Assembly: GCA_009746045.1 (NCBI GenBank)
Contig: RPFO01000188.1
Location: 2,146,874 to 2,210,873, forward strand
DNA length: 64,000 nt
Direction: 5' to 3'
Source: Mesostigma viride
Taxonomy: Eukaryota; Streptophyta; Mesostigmatophyceae; Mesostigmatales; Mesostigmataceae
Positions 1-10,575 of this stretch are shown here, piece by piece. A model generated the notes under the pieces. That model did no database searches. It saw only the letters and a list, made by a program, of their open reading frames with translations, and was not told the origin of the DNA. Made by a program: the position numbers and the translations under genes. Within the stretch, counting starts at the first letter, position 1; each line of letters begins with the position of its first letter.

Positions 1-61
1 ATCGGGGGAATGATTAGTACAGGCCCATGGAGCCACTACAGGCTGCCTGGCTTTTTGAGTT

Positions 62-3000
62 CTATGCAGCCTGGTAGTCACAGGAAGCGTGGGTCAAGTG
101 ATGGGGGATCAGGCTGTCCACCACGATAAATCCAGCATATGCAGCCACTGACTAAAAATGACTTTCATGCAGACGTAGAAAATTGCAAAATTACGGGGAA
201 AAAAGTAAATAGGGACCCGACGTACCTCATTGTATGTTCGTTGTTTATTACGTACCTCAAACACCAGCAAGTTTATAAAAAGCACATGTCATCTCAATGC
301 TGTGCGAGTGCACCTAAGGACCAGCTACTTTCCACCTTCACATTACGATCCGCAAGTAAACAGGACCCACGCACCTCGTTGTAGTAGTCGACCGACATCT
401 GCGAGTACAGCACCATTTGGATGCTGTGCGAGTGGACGGTCATGTCACGCGTGGGGCCCAGGCCCAGCGCCTCTGGGTAGTGGTCGCCCCTGAGCGTGAT
501 GCCCAGCTGGTGGCGCACCGTCTCGGCCACAGGGCACTTGGCGTACATGTCAGGAACATCGTTTTGCCCTGCACGCATGTTGTCGTTGCATTGTATATAC
601 ACCGCAGCTACCAGAAATGAGCATTGATACTTTTCAAGCTAATTTTCTGGTCCTTTATGATGGAAGGGATGGCTTGTAAGGTAATGGAAGGGATGATACA
701 GGAACTATTAAGGGACTCGCGGAACCGGAAATTCAGTGGAATAAAGAAAACATTGAATTATACCGTGCGCACCTTACATAATTTGCCCGCCTCGGTGGTC
801 CTAATTTCTATCATTGATATCCTAATGGCAGAGCGCTTTGAAACGCTGTAACAACCAAATAAACATTAAGGATTAAAAAAAAAAGTTGAAGTCCTGGACC
901 ATTGATCCAAGTAATAAAATGCTAATTACCTCATCATTGACTTGAGGACCCTGGGGAACTCCCTGATAAAGCTACCAATGTGGGCCATGTATTATTCAGG
1001 ACACAATGTTAATGGGTATTAAAGCGCAGAATGAAGCAAAATCCACCAGATATAATGGCCGTTACGTTCCTATACTATGACCAGTATAGCAGTTCTATCA
1101 TTATTGTTATATACGCCACACACTGATATCATAAGGGAAATATGTCTCCATATGATCCTGGCCCACTGTTAGAAGTAGCGGAGATTCCGCATCATTCCGG
1201 GGGTTGCTGCGGCTTTAGTTCCTGTGTGGATGAGTGGCATGGAAAAATTAATAGCTAGAGGCTATACAACTGACTTAGTATGTTGGATTCCTAGTATCTA
1301 TAACTAGCTGTCGAATTTTTATGCGGCACATCCTGCTATTCGCTAGAGGCTATACAAGCAAGTCTTTATGGGAGCCTCCAACTCAGGATCACTACTTGTA
1401 AGGATTGAGGAAGGCAAATTGTTGACACGAGACCGCCAGCACTGTAAGAGGACTCGGGGTCAGCCACTGCCATATGAGAACAGACCTCGATCCTAGCAAT
1501 GTTTATGTGTGTACATATACATACACTTACGTACAAGTTGCTCCTAGTAGCCATTAGCAGCAAACAAGTCTGTAGTATAGCATAACAGCTAGCCAACACA
1601 AGTATCACTATGAGGAATTAAATCCTCAGTAGTTGTTTAGGATTACATGCAGACAATCCTGATATTCTGCAGATTGCAGCCATACTTGGTGGGCTTGTGC
1701 AGTTGGACAGGTCGATCGTGGTCGCGTAGAGGACGAAGAGGTCGTCGCACACCACGAGCTGGAGGTCCAAGTATACCTGCGCCCCCGTTCCTGCACACCC
1801 ACCCAGTATGCGTGATCCAGTCACGGCGATGGTAGTGGCGAATCCTTTAGCGCAGACCATGATGGGCGTAATTCAGTACCTTAGCCAGGAAACATGACGT
1901 TCAAGGCACTCCGCATGTGAAAAGGGCACTCTCTGCATCTGACTGACAGGGCGGGGATGGGCAGCAACCAGTGACAAATAATGGCTTTGCCTGCGCGGGC
2001 AAAGTCCCAACGGCGTTGCACAACCTGTGTGTGAACAAGCCTTGTAAGCCCGGCTAGGTGTATTCATATGAATACGAGCTCAGTGGGTGTACTCAATAGG
2101 ACCGGGAGCTAGTCGAGTCCTCTACAAGTCCTAATTTTAGTGACGACGGTACACTCCGTACCGTACCATGTGACGCATGTCAGCAGGACTAGAGTAGTCG
2201 AGCTCAGGGGACCGTGCACTACGTACGTGCATATGACTACCATGCAGCTTACGAGGGGCGAGACAGCTGATGGTCAACAGGAGCATATTGCGCCGACGGC
2301 GGGTCTATGTCGGCAAGGTTAACCAGCAATGGTCACTGGCGGCTGGCCAGTGAAACAACGGGAATGCGAAGGATACATGTAAACACGATGAAGTAGTAAT
2401 AATAACAACCCGCAACCAACACAACTGACCACAGCCACAACAAGGAATCCATAACCTTCAAGGAGCAAATTTTAAGCAAATTTAGATGTTCTCATTCTCT
2501 CCAAATAGTCTCCATGAAACAATGAAGATCAATACAATCTAACTCGAATTATATTGTTGGTGCCTAGGCATACCAGCAAATCAGCATGCATGCGGGTGGC
2601 AGTATTAGAGTGGTATAACGAGTAGTACCAACCAGTGATATATACACAACAAACATCAGCGACCCTACATCATGCATGGAGCAACCCAAGTACTAGCGCG
2701 CCAGCATAATTTTGCACCATGATTCACCAGGAAGGATCCAACTGTCACACACCTGCCAGGGGCCCCTTGGAGATGGGAATGGCGAAACCGGCCACCCACA
2801 GCCCCAGCATCGCGTGCCGCAGCTCAGGCGGGCGCAGCACCCTGGACACACGAAGCAGATTCGCATTCTGCGTGGGCGTGTCATAGAATATGCTGGCCGA
2901 CTGCGCAAATGTGTAGTGGTCCTCAAACAGCACCTCGTTCAGCCCGATGAACCCGGTCGGCTGCCCGTAGCTGCGCACCCTGAGGTTGAACATGCCAGTT

Positions 3001-4662
3001 TTCATGACCGACTCCTCGAGGCTGCGCTCGGGGAACCAGGAGCCATACTTGGGCGCCACACCGCCGGTTGCAGGGTCCCAGCTGGGTGTTTTCTCCCACG
3101 AGCTGGTCCAGAGGAACTCGCCGTTCTGCCATTGGATCATGTATAGGCATGCATCGTGGAGTTTGTAGTCCGCATGCATGGTCTTTTATGCTTATACATA
3201 GTGTCACACACCCCAGTGGGATGAATCAGTGTTGGTTGATTGGGTGGGCAGTGTATTCTTACCCACGGGCGATGTATACACTGTCAGCATGCATGAAGTC
3301 TGTAGCTGGCCGCGTAACACGGCAGCACGCAATGCAGATTCTCATGCCTCAGTCGACACGTTAACAAAAACGTTTCATGGTGGCATACTTGAGTACTTTA
3401 TTACTCGTGACATGCTCCTCCCTTGATCAACGTACCGCATGGCACACACGCACACAAGTTAGCTTTTAAGTAGCCGTAGGCCTTTTGCTCCGCTCGGCAA
3501 AGGTCCGTACACCGTTGTACGGTACTTATACCGGGACTAACCACTCTCCGGTATCACCCAATATTCGTATCGTACGGACCTTTGCCGAGCGGAGCAAAAG
3601 GCCTACGGCTACTTAAAAGCTAAATACACAAGCACTAGCTCCAGTTGCGCCGGGGTCTGACAGACCAGGGGCCGGCATGGGCCGTGTACATCCAGAGGCC
3701 CTGACAAGGGTGGATACAATCGAGCGGCTACAGTGAGGCTCACTAGTACATAGAGGCTCTAGCTCAGGAGTGCCAAGGTCTCACGTCTAACATCAATCCT
3801 ATGATAAGAAGTAAAGACTTACCTGCATCGAGTACGATGTGATCCACTCGGGGATGATGTGGTAGAGGAGAATGGACCGCAACTCGTCGCGGTGCTCGGG
3901 CTGGGAGAGACGGATCAGCTCCTCCTGACTCAGCCGCCACCACGCGCCGTTGCTGGGCGCCAGCACGGTGAGGCCCTTGTCGCCGTTGGCACGTGGGTTG
4001 TCCAGGATGTCCCCCAGCCCTGCCAGCCGGAAATAGTAGGCGGAGAGGGAGAGTACGTTGTCCATCCCCTCAGAAAACACGCGCTCGATCGTGAGGTCCA
4101 TGTAGTGCTGGGCAGTGTTGTACGAGGCCTGCGCCAGCTGTCCCATGGAGTAGATGATCCCATTCGATGTGCGCACGATCCCCTGGGTCAGGTCGACGGG
4201 ATAGCTGTTCATGGTCAGCACGCCATTGCGGTAGTTGATGCGCAGCTGTGACTTGTACGTGCGGCGCGGCTCTGCAATCGCAGCAATGTCAGGGTCGTCG
4301 TAGTAGGTTGACTTGTCGAGGATCTGGCCTCCCTCGGCACTCGTGATGTCGTCAAACGTGACCACACGGCCGGGGAGCGTGTGGTGGCGGATGCAGTATT
4401 CGTACGACCCATTCTGGTCGTAGCAGTTTTCAACCACGGGGAACGGGTGACAGTTGCCGACCGTCTGGCACAGGCTGTCAGCGAGTCCCTGGATGAGCGC
4501 ATCGGACACGATGAAGACTGTGTGGGGGCCGGTGATCATCGCGGACGCAGTGGCCGAGAGTGTGTAGCCGCTGTACGCGCGACTAAGCGCCGGGTTGGAT
4601 GCCAGGTACTCAAGCGTGGTCCCCGCGTACGTAGTGACGGTGGGCGGGGACGCTGGCAGCAC
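62..4662 (-). CDS. FAS1 (fasciclin) domain protein, five exons, 5' end unresolved
   Basis: Minus-strand exons are 4662-3823, 3182-2753, 1844-1686, 568-375 and 151-62 (stop TAG at 64-62). All four introns are GT-AG (first donor CAG/GTAAGT) and the phases chain as 0, 1, 1, 0, leaving 570 codons open. The first exon holds the end of one FAS1 domain (RTSNGIIYSM, like the family's NGvvhvID end) and the start of a second (GLTVLAPSNGAW, then ELRSILLYHIIP). The last exon closes with AGFIVVDSLIPHH, a FAS1-type end. FAS1 domains mediate adhesion and are usually secreted or surface-anchored. About 300 residues with no family I recognise lie between the start and end of the second domain. No in-frame ATG precedes position 4662, where the frame continues upstream, so a 5' exon carrying the start and any signal peptide is missing from this model. 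The introns hold mobile-element debris. FAS1 identity is firm; exact exon ends are inferred. Confidence 0.72.
1990..2360 (+). repeat. Diverged solo-LTR-like sequence in a FAS1 intron
   Basis: Scattered blocks match, in order, the LTR found at 56825-57313 and 63229-63711: AACAAGCCTTGTAA near 2036, CTAGTCGAGTC near 2110, ATGTCAG near 2177 and GGTCACTGGCGGC near 2331. The ends and any target duplication have decayed. It looks like an old solo LTR of that family in the third FAS1 intron. The match was made by eye. Confidence 0.4.
3459..3623. repeat. Foldback element / MITE with perfect 52-bp inverted repeats
   Basis: Positions 3459-3510 and 3572-3623 are exact reverse complements over 52 bp, beginning TTAGCTTTTAAG and ending CTTAAAAGCTAA, with a 61-nt spacer. 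The element lies in the first FAS1 intron, so its transcript would fold into one long hairpin inside the pre-mRNA. It has no coding capacity. A MITE or foldback transposon is most likely; a small-RNA precursor is possible. Confidence 0.8.
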
Positions 4663-4799
4663 ATAATAATAGACGCATCCACAGCAGATTCCACGTGAGA
4701 TGACACGGCAATGAGCACCGAAGAATTGAAAAGAAGGGAATAAAGGGAAAAATTGACAAAGATTAGCATCAAAGAATAAGGTCTGAGTACAATCTATAG

Positions 4800-5284
4800 T
4801 CGTAATGAAGGAATCATCTTAAATTTCCAACCGTTGAGGAATATAGTGAGGAATCAGAAAACTAGGTCCGTGATACGATGAATGTCCTCCATGATACAAT
4901 GAGGCTTGCACAGCGTGCAGCCGACTGGCTATATAATGCTACATGGAGAGGTACAGTCAAGACCAAAGGCTGTGCACCCCTGCTAGGTCAGTGATCCTGC
5001 AGCAGGCTCAATTTAATCAATTCCAACTCAAGGTCACAACTTGTGAATATTGCACATGCACTTGCCCTGCTGTACAGCCAGCCACACTGGCTCAATCTAA
5101 AGCCGGCCACAAGTCAAATGTTAGGTGGAGAGGCATGAAGAGGGTAGGGAAAACAGTAGTTGGATGCAACTAATTCAACGGAGGGAATAATAACTAATTC
5201 AACGGGGGATAATTAATTAATTCAACGGAGGGAAACAAAAAACGAGTGACCTGCACATGCACAGTCACCGCGGCTCGAATTATG
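4800..5284. other. No gene seen; short tandem repeat at 5168-5234
   Basis: This stretch, between the FAS1 gene and the Copia-derived element, shows no convincing coding sequence. At 5168-5234 there are three copies of a roughly 22-bp unit built on AACTAATTCAACGGAGGGA. The missing FAS1 5' exon could lie here or further right, but I could not place it. Confidence 0.5.
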
Positions 5285-6114
5285 TGTTTGGATTGGGAGA
5301 GGAGACTAATGGGTTTTACACAATGCCTTGTGCTTGGCCTTGCTACCCACACACCTTGCAGGTGCTGAAAGAAAGAGAGGTTGAAGACAATTTACGTGGA
5401 AGAATAAATGGCTTTATTAGATTATAATAGTTGGAGAAGAGCTTGAATGGAGGTTGAATGGAGGTGAAATGGAGGTTGAATGGAGGTACCTGCCCTTAGG
5501 GGGCAGTTTCCTTTTATACCTTTTAGGCTAGGAAGGATGACATCAGCAATGACATCATCACAGAAGCTTGTAGAAACATCCTAGCATAATCCTAGCATAT
5601 TCCCAGCATATTCTCAGTATATTCCAGGAATATTCCTGGCATATTCTTAGAACATTCCTAGAACATTCTAGACTTGATCCAATGAGCTGGCATAATAGCT
5701 AGATGCCAAGTGTCTACGTAATAATGTGCCACATAACATAATTAATAAAGTGACACATCTCTTCTCCTTGGAGTGACAAGTGTCATGCAATGAGTCTACC
5801 CACTTGTCATCATGTAAGTCATAACATGTGTCATCATGAGCTTCCAACACTTGTCAGCTCATGGACCAAACACTTGTCCAATAGGCCATAGCACCACTTG
5901 TCAATCAAATACGTGATGCTACTAGGCTGACTCAGGTTACAAGTCATCCATGTCCAAGTATAGGACTATGGCACATGAATATTGATCAGCTCATTGAGCC
6001 CGTTCCATCTAGCTCATCATAGCTATCAAATTCCCAGTCCATATGGAATAAATCCAACAAGAAATAAATCAGGCTGGGATATATTGTGGCCAGGTGGATA
6101 TAATATCCCTAACA
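5285..6114 (-). repeat. 3' LTR of the Copia-derived element
   Basis: 830 bp; the second copy of the repeat at 8996-9813. It carries one more copy of a 12-bp GGTTGAATGGA-type repeat (near 5450-5485) than the other LTR, which explains the length difference. It is preceded on the minus strand by a purine tract at 6115-6122. Confidence 0.9.
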
Positions 6115-6122
6115 CCCCCCTT
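6115..6122 (-). other. Polypurine tract
   Basis: On the minus strand AAGGGGGG sits directly against the TG of the 3' LTR, the expected place for plus-strand priming. A second run of the same kind lies about 55 bp away near 6172-6180. Confidence 0.7.
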
Positions 6123-7186
6123 AGCCACATGGGCACAATGCAAAAGATGACTGGGTAGGTGGAATCTCAACACCCCCCTTAACCACATGCTCGTAGCATG
6201 CCGTCCAGTTGCTAGCATGGTGCAACTGAAAATGAAGATGCCGTCCTCGTGAAACGCTTGAAGCTCCAACATGCGGTCATGAGCCGCACTACCGCCACTG
6301 ATCCCCCCCGGCAACGCGAATGAGTGTCCTACCATAGCAGCAACGCACTAGCTGCCCATCCTGGATGGCTGATACCCAACCCTTAGTTGGAAAAAGTGCT
6401 CTAGATGCTACATTCCCCCCTCACTCAAAGCGGCTGCCCATGGACACAATAGGGGCACACAGTCCCACACATATAATACGGCAACACATGCCAACAAAGA
6501 AAGTCCCTATGAGCTAACCCAAACGGTATAGAGGTAGGGTAACGGCAACAACACGTGCTGTACACACACGGAGCAACATAACATACGCCATCTCACAAAT
6601 AAATGACACCAACATCACGTTTTACGCCAAATAAACGGGGTGAGCAAACAAACATTGGCAACAAATGCCACACAAACAAGGTACAATACAACCTTCAACA
6701 CAAACACAGTGGCCATAACAGATAAACACGCTTCATAGCAAAGAAAACAGGACGTGCAAAACATTACCGCCACAAAGGCGAACACAGTAACGATTACTTC
6801 GTCACGATTCACAAATCATGCCCGAGAGTAAACATTACGTCCGACATTACAGGCTATGCCGAAATGCACAGCCAAATTCGACACAAAGGACGTAAGCATT
6901 TGCATACAAGCAATGCTCTCAGCACAAAACAAAATAACACACGCGTCACAGGCACTTTACTTACGAAAACAAGTCGTAGACGACGATACAACGGCGCTTC
7001 ACTACGCCGCAGACAGTGCCACAAATAGCGTGCAAAAACTCTGGATATACACTCCAGGTACGTAGAAAACGTCTCGTGGGAACAATCCAAAATGCGTGGG
7101 CCATTGCCACTGAACGCATGGCAAAATAAACACATAATTGCTGGAAGAACACAAAGAAAGAACCAGAAACGCAGGCTTACGGCGCC
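6123..7186. other. Interior of the Copia-derived element, no gene recognised
   Basis: All frames are broken by stops and only short ORFs below about 95 codons occur. In a full Copia element this side of the interior would hold RT and RNase H; no such motif is seen. Confidence 0.5.
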
Positions 7187-8089
7187 TCACAATTTCCAGC
7201 AAACACGACACAAAAGTCGACATACAAGTTCATTTCCCACAGACAAAACATTAGGGCAACCTTGAGAAGTGGGGTCTGTGCATCCTGGGCGACAATTTCC
7301 AAGGGTCGTTGCAGCTAGCGCAGTTGCAAATGCCATGGCCTGGCCGAACACCGTAAACTGACCGACGTGATACCTTGGCAGCATTTTGCACCTGAGTTGA
7401 CCGTTGGTGCTTGACAGCACTTTGGCTGACAGGTCGCTGTCCACGTCGTTGTCGGCTCGCTCGAGGCCTCGCGCCAGCACCGGACTTGGCAGTCCAGGAC
7501 TTGGAAAAATTTGCAGCTTGGTCGATTTCGCCCTCGCGTCACGAATTTGTTCCCCCTCAGTTAGGCTGGCAGCGTTCGAGCGCCGCGCCTTTGGTCTGGT
7601 CGCCGGACTTTGGTTACTAGCACCAGTATCACCTGGTATGCTGGCGGCGACAACGCGCTCCGCCTGCACTGGGCTGTTCTGGACCGCGGTTTCTGGAAGT
7701 ACTTCAGCGTCTGACACGGACTTCTCCATTGCGCTGGAAACTTCTCGAATTGGCGTGAACTTCCACTGGGCCGGCGCAGAGTATATAAAGCCACGCAGTG
7801 TGCGAGTAATGCCCAGTAGGCCGCCCCCGATCCCGCATACACGGGCAAGCATGGCCAGTATGACCGTTAGGCCCACGGCCAGCCACTCCGCCGCGTGTCC
7901 CGAGGCACGTGAGATGCTGCGCTCGCTGCTCGCCATTTTCTGCCCTTGACAGGCAGCGTCGACGTCCTTGAAGCTCGTCGCCGAAGATTTCAGCTCTGGG
8001 ATGGCGTCCATCGCTGCGTCCGCACCGCGCGCGGGCAAAAAGTAGGTGTTGTTCCTCGTCACGATGCTGCAGGGCCTGCTGTCCAGCAC
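7187..8089 (-). CDS. Unrecognised 300-codon ORF inside the Copia-derived element
   Basis: The ORF overlaps the end of the broken gag-protease frame. Its first 22 residues (CSIVTRNNTYFLPA) read like the tail of the protease-to-integrase region. The rest matches nothing I know. One hydrophobic stretch at about residues 68-94 (AEWLAVGLTVILAMLARVCG) could be a membrane segment. The C-terminal third is rich in Ser, Ala and Cys. It occupies the place where integrase should start. It may be captured host sequence or simply an open frame in GC-rich DNA; the first in-frame codon is not a strong start. Confidence 0.3.
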   Translation of the reverse strand: MLDSRPCSIVTRNNTYFLPARGADAAMDAIPELKSSATSFKDVDAACQGQKMASSERSISRASGHAAEWLAVGLTVILAMLARVCGIGGGLLGITRTLRGFIYSAPAQWKFTPIREVSSAMEKSVSDAEVLPETAVQNSPVQAERVVAASIPGDTGASNQSPATRPKARRSNAASLTEGEQIRDARAKSTKLQIFPSPGLPSPVLARGLERADNDVDSDLSAKVLSSTNGQLRCKMLPRYHVGQFTVFGQAMAFATALAATTLGNCRPGCTDPTSQGCPNVLSVGNELVCRLLCRVCWKL

Positions 8090-8929
8090 AGCAACCCGCT
8101 GGCGAGGTCGACGTTGTGGCCATCCTTGACGAGCTGGCCGACAGATAAAGTCGGGTGCTCAGCTGGAACGAGCAGCGCGTTTTGGAGGTGCACGTCTGCC
8201 TCCTGCCCGGCAGCTTCAGTTTGACAGTCCCGATGGCTGTCGCCTTCAGTTGCCGCCTGAGCCGGCGATTTCCCTGTCATGAGGGTGCAGGCACACGAAG
8301 TCCGACGGGCATGGCGTCATGTGACAGCTCGCTGCGGAATCCAGCACCCAGCTGGTCGGTGCTTTCTTTTCATACTGCGTGAGTGCAGCAGCATCCGACG
8401 GCGATGGCGACTCGGCGATGGTGGCGAAGACGAAGCCGGACCGCTCCGCAGCCTCCTCGGTGATACGCGCCTCGCTGGCACCTGGTGAGTGCTCCTTTCT
8501 CGCTTGGTTCCGTCGCGTTGCCTTGTTCTTGCGTTCTTGCTTCAGCTCCGGATGCTTCTCCCAGCACTGGGTGTCCACGTGCCCGGCCTTCTTGCAGTAA
8601 TTGCACCGCCTCTTTCCTCCACTTTTCTTCGTAGTAGTGTGGAAAACCTGGCCGTTAGGGGAGCCCTCCTTCTTTGCTTGAGCAGAACGCCTTCCGTGCA
8701 GTAGCTCCTCCGCCTCCAGCAGCGCAGTCTTGACCTCCTTTAGCGAATCCTCCTCTCCAGTTAGGACCTTGACCAGGTCACAATAGGCCGATGCTAAGGC
8801 CTTCAACACAGCCTTGATTTCTTCCCATTTCCTCAGAGACCGCCCATCAAACGTTGTGATGGACTTGCTTGTTGCCCGGAATTGCTTGTAGCACGCTTCC
8901 TTGGTAGCCATGGTGTCTTCAGTCGCCAA
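8059..8929 (-). pseudogene. Copia gag and start of protease, shortened and frameshifted
   Basis: The main frame (8929-8246, 227 codons) begins MATEDTMATKEACYK. It has the gag start FDGRSLRKWEEI, then jumps straight to the gag C-terminal motif LKEVKTALLEAEELL, so the central capsid part (normally 100 or more residues) is missing. A zinc knuckle CNYCKKAGHVDTQC (C-x2-C-x4-H-x4-C) follows, then the Copia protease signature SWVLDSAASCHMTP with its catalytic Asp. Downstream the protease continues only by changing frame (NALLVPAEHPTLSVGQL in another frame, then the frame of the 8089 ORF). The product would be a gag-protease remnant without polymerase. Confidence 0.75.
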
Positions 8930-8983
8930 TGGAACTGGATGTCTCTGGGTTCACAGTGGTCTTCTTGTTCCTCAGTAACAAAC

Positions 8984-8995
8984 CTCCGATACCAT
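8984..8995 (-). other. Primer binding site, initiator tRNA-Met type
   Basis: TGGTATCGGAGG begins directly at the inner end of the minus-strand 5' LTR. It resembles the TGGTATCAGAGC site that Copia elements commonly use to prime from initiator tRNA-Met. Confidence 0.8.
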
Positions 8996-9208
8996 GTTTG
9001 GATTGGGAGAGGAGACTAATGGGTTTTACACAATGCCTTGTGCTTGGCCTTGCTACCCACACACCTTGCAGGTGCTGAAAGAAAGAGAGGTTGAAGACAA
9101 TTTACGTGGAAGAATAAATGGCTTTATTAGAATATAATAGTTGGAGAAGAGCTTGAATGGAGGTTGAATGGAGGTTGAATGGAGGTACCTGCCCTTAGGG
9201 GGCAGTTT

Positions 9209-9217
9209 CCTTTTATA
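9209..9217 (-). promoter_or_regulatory. LTR TATA box
   Basis: TATAAAAGG on the minus strand, about 600 bp into the LTR, upstream of AATAAA. The equivalent copy in the other LTR is at about 5509-5517. Confidence 0.55.
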
Positions 9218-9257
9218 CCTTTTAGGCTAGGAAGGATGACATCAGCAATGACATCAT

Positions 9258-9371
9258 CACAGAAGCTTGTAGAAACATCCTAGCATATTCCTAGCATATT
9301 CCCAGCATATTCTCAGTATATTCCAGGAATATTCCTGGCATATTCTTAGAACATTCCTAGAACATTCTAGA
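9258..9371 (-). promoter_or_regulatory. Heat-shock-element-like repeat array in U3
   Basis: About eight 11-bp steps of the type TTCCTAGCATA. Several contain GAA-nn-TTC units (GGAATATTCC, GAACATTCC, GAACATTC), and one near-consensus AGAAGCTTGTAGAAAC lies at about 9260-9275. The array ends roughly 40-150 bp upstream of the TATA box. GAAnnTTC is the core of heat-shock elements; function is inferred. The other LTR has the same array at about 5562-5672. Confidence 0.45.
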
Positions 9372-9867
9372 CATGATCCAATGAGCTGGCATAATAGCTA
9401 GATGCCAAGTGTCTACGTAATAATGTGCCACATAACATGATTAATAAAGTGACACATCTCTTCTCCTTGGAGTGACAAGTGTCATGCAATGAGTCTACCC
9501 ACTTGTCATCATGTAAGTCATAACATGTGTCATCATGAGCTTCCAACACTTGTCAGCTCATGGACCAAACACTTGTCCAATAGGCCATAGCACCACTTGT
9601 CAATCAAATACGTGATGCTACTAGGCTGACTCAGGTTACAAGTCATCCATGTCCAAGTATAGGACTATGGCACATGAATATTGATCAGCTCATTGAGCCC
9701 GTTCCATCTAGCTCATCATAGCTATCAAATTCCCAGTCCATATGGAATAAATCCAACAAGAAATAAATCAGGCTGGGATATATTGTGGCCAGGTGGATAT
9801 AATATCCCTAACATTATGGTACGCAGGCAAAATCTTCAACCGAATTGTGGACCAAGATGTAACCCTG

Positions 9868-10213
9868 GCACCCGCCCAGCCACCCACCCGCCCAGCCACC
9901 CACCCACCCACCCACCCACCCACCCACCCACCCACCCACCCACCCACCCACCCACCCACCACCCACCCACCCACCCACCCACCCACCCACCCACCCACCC
10001 ACCCACCCACCCACCCACCCACCCACCCACCCACCCACCCACCACCCACCCACCCACCCACCCACCACCCACCCACCCACCCACCCACCCACCCACCCAC
10101 CCACCCACCCACCCACCCACCCACCCACCCACCCACCCACCCACCCACCCACCCACCCACCCACCCACCCACCCACCCACCCACCCACCCACCCACCCAC
10201 CCACCCACCCACC
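9868..10213. repeat. (CCAC)n microsatellite
   Basis: Nearly pure CCAC tetranucleotide with a few unit slips (near 9961, 10041 and 10064). It is the first of four adjoining CCNN-type arrays. Confidence 0.95.
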
Positions 10214-10483
10214 CGCCCCCCCCCGCCCCCCCCGCCGCCCGCCGCCGCCCGCCCGCCCGCCGCCCGCCCGCCCGCCCGCCGCCCGCCCGCCCGCCCGCCC
10301 GCCCGCCCGCCCGCCCGCCGCCGCCCGCCGCCCGCCGCCCGCCGCCCGCCGCCCGCCCGCCCGCCCGCCCGCCCGCCCGCCCGCCCGCCCGCCCGCCCGC
10401 CCGCCCGCCCGCCCGCCCGCCGCCCGCCCCCGCCGCCCGCCCAGCCAGCCCTAGCAGCCAGCCAGCCCGCCGCCCGCCGCCAG
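10214..10483. repeat. (CCGC)n microsatellite and CCAG-rich spacer
   Basis: CCGC tetranucleotides interrupted by CCG triplets, then a CAGC-rich spacer at 10441-10483. Confidence 0.9.
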
Positions 10484-10567
10484 CCGTCCGTCCGTCCGTC
10501 CGTCCGTCCGTCCGTCCGTCCGTCCGTCCGTCCGTCCGTCCGTCCGTCCGTCCGTCCGTCCGTCCGT
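10484..10567. repeat. (CCGT)n microsatellite
   Basis: About 21 pure CCGT units. Confidence 0.95.
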
Positions 10568-10575
10568 CTATCCCC

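Larger units (their letters stand above)
5285..9813 (-). mobile_element. Complete Copia-derived LTR element lacking integrase and RT
   Basis: Two near-identical direct repeats (5285-6114 and 8996-9813) start TG and end CA in either orientation and are flanked by exact 5-bp target duplications TTATG at 5280-5284 and 9814-9818. On the minus strand the order is 5' LTR, primer site matching initiator tRNA-Met type (8984-8995), broken gag-protease, an unrecognised ORF, polypurine tract and 3' LTR. The 2.9-kb interior has no integrase, RT or RNase H motif in any frame, so the element must depend on another element's enzymes. The LTRs differ at only a few sites plus one 12-bp indel, so insertion was recent. 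Confidence 0.9.
8996..9813 (-). repeat. 5' LTR of the Copia-derived element
   Basis: 818 bp, TG...CA, with the TTATG target duplication outside it. Read on the minus strand it has a U3 with heat-shock-like repeats, a TATA box and an AATAAA (about 9122-9127) further on, which is the U3-R-U5 layout. Confidence 0.9.

Noticed and set aside
4536..4772. Signal-peptide-like minus ORF (MMLIFVNFSLYSLLF...) as the FAS1 N-terminus
   Set aside because: It is attractive by position, but no splice pair found by eye joins it in phase to the FAS1 frame.
5668..5850. 60-codon minus ORF (and its copy at 9367)
   Set aside because: It lies inside both LTRs of the Copia-derived element.
5285..9813. Two independent solo LTRs
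   Set aside because: Exact TTATG duplications flank the pair as a whole, with primer site and polypurine tract inside, so it is one element.
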